Positions 11,796-21,091 of a stretch of 64,000 nucleotides of DNA are shown piece by piece. Positions within the stretch are counted from its first letter, which is position 1; each line of letters opens with the position of its first letter. The stretch is from assembly GCA_022592435.1 (NCBI GenBank), contig JABYQS010000011.1, positions 62,001 to 126,000 on the forward strand, given 5' to 3'. A program made the position numbers and the translations under genes. The notes below the pieces were generated by a model. The model was given only the letters and a program-made list of their open reading frames with translations, ran no database searches and was not told the DNA's origin. The stretch is from Cerioporus squamosus (lineage: Eukaryota > Basidiomycota > Agaricomycetes > Polyporales > Polyporaceae).

Positions 11796-12757
11796 ATGGT
11801 GCGTTTGCTGCTGCTCGCGACATATCATGTTGAGGGACCCTGCTACAACAATGGATGCTACAGGACAGCTTTATGAACATCGCGAAACAAGGATACGAGG
11901 CTTACTCACACTCTCAATGTGAGTGTGGCGGCTAAGGCGAGCGTGTTGGTTCACACAGATGAAGCTGATCCCTGCTTCAGCCGATGTCTCGAAGACCGGC
12001 GGACAGGAATACAACTCTCCTCACCACTCCGAAGGTGGTCGGAGCGGGGGCGGGCGCCCTGAATGTAAGTGTCGATAGCTGAGAAGTCTTTTTCGCTCAC
12101 GTTAGGTTTACACGAACAGTCGACGAGGATGAAGTCGTGAACACTGCGAGCCGTGAGGGAAGCGGTGACCATTCGCTCTTCTCCAGTGCCCTTGGCTTCC
12201 TTAAGCAGAACAAGGTGAGCTATCGGTCGTATTCACTGTGGAACGCACTATAATAATCCCTGTCAGGACGAGCACGAGCGACCTGTAGACGAGGAGGGCG
12301 TCCAACAAGCCCATCGTAAGGCATATGAAGAGGACTCTCCCGGTTCTTTGCCCGCCAGCTCACTTGGAAGTGCCGCAGCTATGCAGGTAGCGTATCCGGA
12401 CAGCATTTACAAGCGCGTCTGCTATTGTTGATCTACATCGCAGGTCCTGAAGCAGTTCACTTCCGGTGGTAGCAGCAGCGGTGGTGGCTCGCAAACACAG
12501 CTCATCAGCCTTGCGATGGCTGAAGCGTCCAAGCTCTTCGACAAGTCTGGCGGTGCCGCATCCGGCAACAAGCAAGATGCTGTAAACGGAGCTGCCATGA
12601 CCGTGATGAAGCTCCTCGTTCAGTCTAAGTTCAGTGGCGGAACTGTTGGAGGCGGAAACAGTGGCGGCTTGGGCCAGTTGATGGGCTTGGTGAGTGAATA
12701 GTATTGTGCTTTACCGTTCTCGACTTACGTTCGATTCAGGCTTCGAAGTTCATGTGA
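11796..12757 (+). CDS. DUF7721-like basidiomycete protein
   Basis: Seven exons join in frame to 206 aa: 11796-11798, 11864-11918, 11981-12064, 12120-12214, 12267-12386, 12444-12689 and 12740-12757. The first coding exon is only the ATG, followed at once by a GT donor. The product starts MDSFMNIAKQGYEAYSHSQ, has a Gly/Glu/Asp-rich linker, then DHSLFSSALGFLKQNK, a conserved-looking Ala/Gln helix with AYEEDSPG and SSLGSAAAMQVLKQFT, and a Gly/Ser-rich end with ISLAMAEASKLFDKSGG. This arrangement matches the basidiomycete family I remember as DUF7721; its function is unknown. No signal peptide or TM. The match of every splice to one continuous family-like reading supports the model, though the microexon makes the start the weakest part. 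Confidence 0.8.
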
Positions 12758-12843
12758 GCGAACTCACTGCGTTGAGCTGTAGCAATGGAGATTTGTTGTA
12801 CGACTTTGATTATATGCGTGTGTATGTTCGCCCTCCGAGACTC

Positions 12844-13643
12844 ATGTACGGTACGCGGGGAGTCCGTGGATGAAATTCCCGCGCGGGCACTCAGACGCTC
12901 GCGGCTCCTGGTTCGAGCCCAGCCCGGACCGACATGCTCTGAGTGAACTCTTCTGATTCTGCCGGATCCTACGGACACTCTGTCATCTTCCGAAGACGCA
13001 CTTGTATTTTACGACTTATTCTGACACTCTGTGCCGCAGGAAACCGCTTCGGAGGGGAGATGTACCGAGCGCCTAATGGCGGATAACGCCGTCTATATAG
13101 ATAACTCCCTGATTGATTGGATCTAATCACTTTCCACCGATAATTACTCATTTGAGTTACTCAGTAAGTACCTAGCACTTATTTACTGTAGCATTTATCT
13201 GGTCGCTCTTGTCAAGTGCATCGGCATCGTGCTGTACTTACTTCGAAGATGTTGCCTATAGTCTGTAGCAATAGCATGAGCAGTTTTGTGAGGTAAGTGC
13301 TGCTGTATCCCACCGTCAAGGATCCAGATGCCGGATAAGTAACCCCGGTAAGCACGCCAAATAAAGTATATAAGTAGTTGTGATTGATAATCTCAAGTTA
13401 TCTGTGCATCAAGCGCCCGCGTAGATCCCCTCTCCAAAGTGATTTTCTGGGGAATAGAGGGTCACAATGAGTCGTAAAATACCGAAGTACCTTCAGAAGA
13501 TGACAGAATGTCTGTAGGATGCAGCAGAAACATGGCTATCTTCTCAGAGGATGTTGGCGCGGCGGGGGCTCGAACCAGGAGCCGCGAGCGTCTGAGTCCG
13601 AGCGCGGGAATTTCATCCACGGACTCCCCGCGTACCGTACTCA
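12844..13643. repeat. Long inverted repeat element next to the HD genes
   Basis: The arm at about 12844-13017 reappears in reverse complement at about 13468-13643, with roughly 450 bp of AT-richer unique sequence between. Both arms contain, in the same order, TACGGTACGCGGGGAGTCCG, then GATGAAATTCCCGCGC, then CGGCTCCTGGTTCGAGCCC, then CTGTCATCTTC and finally GTATTTTACGAC. By eye the arms are about 80 percent identical, with small indels. No transposase ORF lies inside, so a MITE-like non-autonomous element or two inverted insertions of the same short element are both possible. The GGTTCGAGCCC string resembles a Pol III B-box, but no matching A-box is seen. Confidence 0.8.
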
Positions 13644-14274
13644 TGGCAGTCTGCGATAGACACAGTCTGGGTACGAGACCAAGGTTATCTACCAGTTCTT
13701 GAAGACGACTCAGACCCCGAATGCGTTCTTCAAGTTCTGTTCGAGTGCGCGTTGCGACTCCGGAGTCGCGACGCCAACCCTCTTCGATTCGCCGGATCCA
13801 GGAGAATCGATATCGAGTCCCGAACCGTTCTCGCTAACCGTGCCAAAACCCGTTCTTGAAGCTTGAATCGTCAATTCGAGAGCACGGAATCAACGGTCTT
13901 CGATTTCTGGTCAGGCTCCGTACGACTGTATAGAGAACGAGAACATAGACAACTACGTAGTACAGTGCAATAGACAGATACACAACATATAGCGACAATA
14001 GACAGTAGCAGGACGCTGCAGGTAGCACTCGCAATATGCGATTGTGTAACTACATGGACCGTATGGTTCATGGATGATATAGGAAACTGGGTATATCTGT
14101 AGCAGCAGTGCGATAGCATGAGCGAGAAGGTGGAGTATATAGCACAGGTATGTGCGATGCGACAGTAATGCGACGACAATATTTAGAGCTGAGACTTCGA
14201 TCTATCAGATAGGTAGATGAGCGCGAGAGACGGTGTCACTCATTACGTAGATACTCACAGCGGTTTGGTAGATA
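13644..14274. other. Intergenic region downstream of the HD1-like gene
   Basis: No gene recognised. It contains short imperfect repeats around TTCGA/GAATCG between 13700 and 13870 and the palindrome GACTCCGGAGTC near 13765. Together with the neighbouring inverted repeat it makes a gene-free stretch of about 1.5 kb at this edge of the mating-type locus. Confidence 0.5.
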
Positions 14275-15818
14275 TCAGACTGCCAGTAGTGGCGGCGCCG
14301 GATCCAGGGCGGCGACGGACGTATCGGATGGGGCGAGGGGAGCGGGAAGTGCGATGTATGACTCGAGAGGACCTAAAAGTAGATCCCACGACACATCGGT
14401 GAGACCCAGGATGTCTGCGAATGAAGGAGCTGGAGCTGGAGGGTAGGAAGGCGATTCTCCAACCTGTTTCGCGAACGCCAGATTATCAAGGACGGTATCG
14501 TCGTGCGGGCGATGCAATACATCTTCGCCACACAGAGGGATTTCGCAGGCGGGCTCTGCGTAGCAAAGCGGACTGGAGGAGTATGGATTATGCAGAGGTG
14601 TTGATGGATAAGAGGGAGTCGATGCTGGGGAATGATTAGAGGACGGTGTCTCCGTGTCGACGTCGTCGGATGATGGGGAGGGAGGTGCAGAGTGATAAAC
14701 GTGACACCCGACGATGGTATCAAAGTCATGCGGTGGCAAAGTGGACTTCCCCGAGTCAAATAATGACTGCAGCAAGTCATCGAGATCGGATGCGTTGGAC
14801 GATGGCGGAAAGGGTGTGTATGACTCAGAGAAGCAATCAAGGATTAGGTCGGTAGGCAGAGGTAAACGAGTAACTGTCGAGACCATGTCAGACAGCGTGT
14901 AATGAACTGTACGATGTACTCACGTGCGTCAAGTGGAACATGCGGAGATACTTCCTCGGTGGGAGTTGATATTGACGGATGGTCCGACGTCGCAACGATC
15001 GCTATCGAGTTGGTCGGGGTCGGATAACTCTGCTCGACCATTTGAGGGAAGGTATCCGAAACCGCATGAACGCGAGGTCCCATGTATAACCTCTTCGTAG
15101 CCCTCGGAGTTGAAGAGGCGTCCGCCTCAGAGAGACGACGTTTCCGTGCGGGAAGGGGAGAAGACTCCTTTGTGGCGTCCGCTGTTGAATCCAGCGCGAC
15201 GACCGAGGGACTAACATGCTGGATATGGTCCCTTTGAGTACAATCAAACTTCGGCTTCTGCGCAGGAGCGAGGGAGGTGTCTCTGAAGGAGCCGTGAAGA
15301 GGGGTGCTGCGACTAAATTCAACGTTAGCGGGGCGAAGAGCACATGGCACACAAACATACCGAGACCGTTTGTGACACGGAGATGCTGTACTATCAGAGC
15401 TTCTGCGACGCTTCAAAGATGACCTTGCAGTCTTGCCGATGTGCGAATTGGACAAAGGGGAGGGCGGGGGGGAAGCATAGGGTAACGACGAGGACCTCGC
15501 ACGCATGTTTGGGGAGTAGTCGACGAGTGTGATCTCTGATACCAAGCCTTCTAGCTGATCCATCAACTGGGCAGTGAATGTGTCCTGGATCTGCACAAGG
15601 TCAATGGAGGCGTCGGCGAGCGCCGCTATGCGCAGAGTAGTCGTTTGGACGAGAGTGGAGGTTTCGTCATCCAACGAGTTTGAGTCCATGGCCAACTCGA
15701 CGTCTGCCATGAGAGTTTCCCAGAATTGATCAAAAGCAGAGAGCGCATCTCCGCCTCGATCCAGCGCAGTAAGGAAATTGTCTTCAGCGGAGAGCAGGCG
15801 ATCTCTGAGAGAGGTCAT
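14275..15818 (-). CDS. HD1-type mating protein lacking a recognisable homeodomain
   Basis: Exons 15818-15361, 15312-14924 and 14873-14275 give 481 aa. The N-terminus (MTSLRDRLLSAEDNFLTAL, residues 1 to about 105) is a helical region of the kind HD1 proteins use to pair with HD2 proteins. Where an HD1 homeodomain should follow (the TALE-like form with a His-Asn-Pro-Tyr-Pro segment and a WFxNxRRR recognition helix) the protein goes straight into Ser/Pro-rich sequence. Basic clusters follow (SSLKRRRSSD, CHKRSR, PARKRRLSE) that look like nuclear localisation signals. The C-terminal third is Pro/Ser/Asp-rich (SNASDLDDLLQSLFDSGKS), like an activation domain. Intron 1 (15313-15360; GTATGT, CTAAC, TTTAG) is 48 nt and has no stop, so it could be misread as coding. 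Identity rests mainly on position, divergent to HD2 and beside MIP, plus the N-terminal character. Confidence 0.75.
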
Positions 15819-16017
15819 AGCGTGAGTATCAGAGTGGGGGGTTGGTACTGGGCGCCAAGTATGTGGCCCGGGGATATCGCAAGGGAACAAAAGCGGTAAA
15901 TACAGCCAAACATCCTCCCTCCCACGCTCGTTCTCTCATTGTTCTCCCAAAGAAAACACGGAGCAGGATAGTAGGGTTCGCTCTCTCCTCGCTGTCCCCC
16001 AACCCCCAACCTACACT
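15819..16017. promoter_or_regulatory. Divergent promoter of the HD gene pair
   Basis: The 199 bp between the two start codons must hold both promoters. It is pyrimidine-rich on the + strand before the HD2 start, with CCTCCCTCCC and CTCTCTCCTCGC runs and no clear TATA box. Short shared promoters are usual for HD1/HD2 pairs. I cannot identify an HD heterodimer binding site. Confidence 0.6.
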
Positions 16018-17804
16018 ATGCCTCCCCCTCACTTCAACACAGATGCTATCTTGCAACTCAAACGGTCCGCGCAAAGCCTCGCGCGTAAGACTGCTCCTTA
16101 TGCAGTTGCTCTACCCAGCATCCCTCGGTCTCACAACTCATCGCCGTCTACTACTACGCTTGTGCTATGCCCCCCCAAACCTCTGACACCTCGATTAGCT
16201 TCGCTTGGTGTTGATGAGGCCACAGCTGCACGCATATCCTCGAGCATGGATGCAGCTGCTTCGCGCCTTAAAGAGTTATGCGAGGCAGAACTCCAACGAC
16301 GCCTGAAGACCCCATCGCCATATTTCGACGATGCGCGATCATTCTCCAGAATACCCGCCACCCTTGGTGCCATCTACACGAGGGCTGTCAACGCATGGAC
16401 AACTTATCTCGTCGACGACGTTGCACCGCGTGTCCTGAGACTTCAGGAATACATCCGGAGCAAGGCCCATACTCAGACCAAGCGCCCTTTCAACACTGTG
16501 AGTGCCCCCAAGCGATGTCGTGCTGAGGATATCGCTGATATGTTGGTCCCAGGGCGCGGTGCCTTTGTTGGAGAGCTTCTTCGAAGAGAACGCCTTCCCG
16601 ACCCGCTTGGAGAAGCACGAGCTCGCTGCCAAAAGTGATATGGGATTCCGACAAATCCACGTATGGGTACGTGGTGACATAACCCCTTGTAGGTGCATGC
16701 TGACGAGTTACCAACATCGTAGTTTCAGAATCACCGCAGACGCTCAAGACAGGAGGGACGAGAGCTCAAGCGACGTGCTGCCAGTGGCCCTTTGCCGGAG
16801 GAGCTGGAACAATCTATCATCGATGCGTTGCTACCTTCTCACCTTGATGAGGCTGACTCGGACGAGGTACGTATTGTCCTCTCAGCTCTTGCGTTCTTTG
16901 TTCACGTTCACGACAGACTAGCGATGATGACGCGCTGGTGAACTCGCAGACGTTCAGATTCAACCCGCCCCCTCACGCGTTTCCGTCTCCGTGGCCGCCT
17001 TTGTGCTCATATGATCCCTTCCCCATTGCCCCGGGCGAGCGTCAGTTCGCTCTTCCTTGGTTGCGAACCCCCAACAAGCAATGTCCTGACTCGCAGCAGG
17101 TTGATTTGGAGGACGTCGTGAGGGCTTTCTCCAAGTTAAGTCTCGGGTCAGACGAGGAACCTTCCCTTCGTCGGGGGCGTTTCGCACGACACAACTCACT
17201 TTCTTACGTCGGCTTCGCCACACGGTGCTCTATGGCGCCTCACCCCGCACTCATCAACAAACCCAGGAGGATGGCACGCCGTCGCAATCCGGGACGTTGT
17301 CTGGCTCCCGACATGCCTTCGTCCGCAGTTGGCCCGCCAGGAAAACCAACCGTCTCCGGTCGTAGGCAGGTTTCGGACGACGCGAAGCCTGGGAAAGCCC
17401 ACCATGCGCTACCGCCGCCCCCATCATCAAGAGTCAAACGAGGTTTGCCCAAGCGCGTTCCAAAGTACCCTCCAATGTGCTACGCGACCCAGGAAGCATC
17501 CCCCCACCCTGTACCTGCGGTTGGCACTGTCATACCAAGAGCTTCGTCTGTTTGCTCGTCATCATCTTCGAAGACGAGCGGGCACAGCAGTGATAATGAC
17601 TCCCCGCTCGCTACTCCCAAATGCGAAGCGTCAGAGTTTCCACCCCTTTTCGAGGTTGGTGATCACTGGATCACCGAGTTGCCCACACATCCACACATCT
17701 CTCCCGAGCTCCTCGATTGGCTTGGCACTACACTGGAATCGAAGAACGGGGACGCTGAGATGCCCGTACGCCACCACCCTACGTCGATGGTTACATTTGC
17801 ATAG
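16018..17804 (+). CDS. HD2 homeodomain mating-type transcription factor
   Basis: Exons 16018-16497, 16553-16666, 16723-16866 and 16917-17804 join in phase 0 to 541 aa. Residues 1 to about 155 form the helical dimerisation region (AILQLKRSAQSLARKTAPYA and LKELCEAELQRRLKTPSPYF). The homeodomain spans about residues 157-218: KRPFNTGAVPLLESFFEENA begins it, then helix 2 (RLEKHELAAKSDMG), then recognition helix FRQIHVWFQNHRRRSRQEG with the invariant Trp, Phe, Asn and Arg. An intron splits the recognition helix after the Trp, a position often seen in this family. The rest is Pro/Ser-rich with basic clusters, likely for regulation. HD2 proteins pair with HD1 proteins from a compatible mate to switch on the dikaryon programme. 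The gene converges on MIP, the classical MAT-A order. Confidence 0.95.
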
Positions 17805-18165
17805 CCTCCATTTTACCATCTTATGCACCCATGGTCCAAACTCCTTTGTCGCTATCGTCATCCCGCTGCCCCTTGCTATCGTTGCTGTCATTTGATTTGC
17901 TATGTTTCATGCAATGTCGTTATAGTTATATGTATCATTATTGCGCGAAGCTGTCGTCAATGTACTTATGTCCCTGTGTTTGTACGCTCCATCCTCATTG
18001 TGTGCCGCGGCCCGCTAAGTCTCACTCTGTTGAACATAATGTTTCACGTGGAAAGTCGTCTAGGAGTGGTCTTGTTTCCGATTATGAATCTGTAGCAGTG
18101 GGCTTGTCGCGAAGATCACACAAGTCGTCGACCGTCCTCCCACCTCGGTCGCTAGATGATCTGCT
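17805..18165. other. Intergenic region between converging HD2 and MIP genes
   Basis: About 360 bp, AT-richer than its neighbours, that should contain both 3' UTRs. No gene or repeat recognised. Confidence 0.5.
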
Positions 18166-20648
18166 CTAGTGCCTCCCTTGTACGATAACCTCGTCCTCGA
18201 TCTTCCACCGACCAACTTCAGCCATGGCGTCCGCGTCGCCGACGGTCAAGCCAGGAGAATCCAACAGCATCCCAACCATTTCCCAAGGATCCTTCCCACC
18301 ACCATAAGATAACACCTCCGCCTTATATTTCTCACCCACTACTCGGTTCAACGGGTCGCGAGCAAACAGCTTGCGCCACACCCGCGACGCGATTGCACGA
18401 TCGAAGAGGTAGGAGTAATATGTGGCGCCGTAGCCAAAGAGGTGCCCAAACTGGGTCTGCCAGGATGTGCCGGGGACGTAAGGGATGAGCCCTCGCTGCT
18501 GGTACAGAGCGGCTAATGTGCTTGTGGAGTCGAATGCATTGTCGAGGACAGTGGAAGAATGGTAGATCTGATCGAGCATGGCAAGAAGGATTTGGGTGTG
18601 AGTGTCAATGGATAGACACGGATCGATATGATGGTTGCCTGTCTGACGGATCGTGGAGTTGCCGTTCGGATCGAAAAGCGCGAGGACAGAAGGCGAACCG
18701 AGGAAGTGCTCCATAAGAATGGACGGAAGTTCAACAAAATCTGTCGCACACCGCGTGCCAGATACGTTTTGATATTCTGTCCTGCCGATCATCGCTGTGA
18801 AGATAAGTCAAGACCTGATCTGCCCAACGAGTGCTCGACTTACAATGCATGGCATGTCCCATTTCGTGGAAAAGTGTTAACACTTCATGCCACTCCAGGA
18901 TGGTAGGTCCGCGACCGAGAGTCGGTGGCACGAACTCGCACAATAGCACGACGACAGGTAATTGGAATGTCTGCTTGTTAGGTATTCCGAGGCGTTTGCT
19001 TGCCTCGAATTCCTGCGAGAGATGAATGGTCGCGCGGTCGTATGTGTCGCTGAACCTGAGGTCCCCCAGCTCATCGTCATCATCTGTGCGTCGCGAACAG
19101 CACACAGTGTAGTGCGCCGCACCGCCCGGCTTGCCCGCCCGGGCGAAGAGGTCCGCGTAGATCCAACCGAGGACACCTCTCTCTTCATCGACCACCTCGA
19201 GCTTTCGAACGTCGGTATGCCAGACTTCTCCGGGGGAGACATCCACCACGCGTAGAGAGATTCCATAGAGAGCGCGGAATAACCGGGACAGTGCCATGAA
19301 TACCGTGCCAAGAGTGAGAGGAGTGACGGCTATCGGAGGTGCAGGTGGTTCGGGGGGACAATAGTAGTCTCGATCCCAGGCCTGAATAGTAGGGTATGGC
19401 GGCGTGTTCAGATGCGCCTGTTTGCGCATACTCAGTGTCCGTAAGGCCCGTCTTGCATACGGTCGAGTATGATCGGCTAATGCGTTCAGGAAATGCTGCA
19501 CATTCTCTGCATCCACGTGAGCCGCGAACACGCAGGAGAAAACTGACACTCACCAGGAGACTTGGCCATCTTGTCTCCGAGCGTCATATGTGCATAACTC
19601 TCTTTCCCAACCAACAGCGCCAATTCCGCGCGTGCGCGTAGGAGACGCTCGAGCAGCTCGAGCTGTTCGGGCGTGCTAGAATTGGCCGCCATGTACACCT
19701 TCCTGCGTGGTTCCTCGGCAGGTGCGGAACGCATAATCATCTGGGCCTGCAGGGAGCCAGGGTACACGAGAAGATCTCGTTTTGTCACCTGCGCTTGCAG
19801 ACGTAGACGTGCCCCCATGCCTAAGTCCTCCAGGCCCTGCAGTTCGGAGTACTGTATCCGCGCGGGTGGCCGCGCCGCGGCGGTCTCGTTGAGGAATTGC
19901 CGGCCAAGTACGAGGATGTCGGTGGATAGCGACACGAAGCGCTCTCGTTGGGCCGGTGGGAGGTCGATGCCGGACTTCTCGAAGTCGCGCCAGAAGATGA
20001 GGGCCGTTTGGTGCGCCTCCTGGCTCAGAGACTTCACGACCTCTTCGTCCGAGAGAACATCCCGCAACACCTGCACACGATGTTCGTTTCAGCTTCACGT
20101 GTCACAAATGATAAGATACAGTCTTTGCGTACTTCATACAGGCCAACATTAGTATTGAGGACATTCATGAACTGGCACAACTTCTCGTAGACCTCTTCGG
20201 CACTCCGTACCCAGGCAGGGTCAGGATGCGCATTCCGCAGAAGCTCCGCCAGGTCTATGACACCGCACAACATGTCACTCAACCTATCCAAGTTCTTCAC
20301 GACCTTGAACAGCTCATCCCGCGACTCCCGTGCCCTCAAAATCCGCTCCGTAAGCAGTTCTGCGCGACGAAGGGTCGAGTCGCCGAGCGCTATGAACGCA
20401 GCGGGCGTTGTCAGGGTGCTGTGGCCGAAGATCCCGGTCGGAAAGGTCGGCTTCTGCAGCGTCTGCGGCTGGTCAAAGAACGCTATGAGGTCCGTGTCGT
20501 CCACCGAAGCAGGCCGGATGGCGGACGTTGTTGCTGCTCGGGATGCGAGCGTGCTGGGTGGGTGCCGCTTCGCTGTGAGGCACCCGCGGAAGCGAAAGGA
20601 CGGCTTGGGAGGCGTAGGGAGCACATGTTTGGCCGCTCGTGCGAGCAT
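18166..20648 (-). CDS. MIP1: Mitochondrial intermediate peptidase (M3 family)
   Basis: Exons 20648-20133, 20070-19554, 19506-18844 and 18794-18166 join in frame to 774 aa, the usual length. The N-terminus ([20 protein letters not shown]) is a basic presequence. The thimet-oligopeptidase fold shows [21 protein letters not shown] and the zinc site [13 protein letters not shown] (HExxH) with downstream [19 protein letters not shown], including the third zinc ligand Glu. The C-terminal [21 protein letters not shown] is also typical. The enzyme trims an octapeptide from some imported proteins after the main processing peptidase. All key residues are present and the gene looks intact. It lies 361 bp from the HD2 stop, tail to tail; close linkage of MIP and the HD genes is the standard marker of MAT-A in Agaricomycetes. 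Confidence 0.97.
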
Positions 20649-21091
20649 CCAGCGAGAGCAGGTGGAGGAGAGACGGTAAGACGCACACCTACCAAATTCG
20701 AATTCGCGTTCTTGCTTGATCGTGGTCGGCGTCTACCAAATGCCGAACATATCGGCGCTCCTTCCACAGCTACTGTATCCAGGCCAGTCATGGCCCTCCT
20801 CTTTGTCACACACTCGAGTTCATTGCTCGGTGATACATGCATTGTAAACAGTAGAATTTGGACAGCGTATGCTACTAGGGTAAGTCTATACGGACTTGCG
20901 ATTAAGAAGAAGAATACGTGGTAGCAGCGATGGGCCAGTGGTGCGTGGATGGTGGGAACGGCTGTAAATGACCATGAAAATTGTCCAAGCCAGTGAGAAT
21001 GCGGTGGCAATAGAACGTCGATGAGGTGATGCTGGGATCACATGGATGGCCGAAGGGATAAGCAAGATTGAACGTACAGATGACTGGCTGG

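Noticed and set aside
12900..12930. tRNA-like T-arm CTGGTTCGAGCCCAG within the left repeat arm
   Set aside because: The right arm copy has lost the stem pairing and there is no A-box, D-arm or anticodon arm. At best a SINE-like remnant; not annotated as tRNA.
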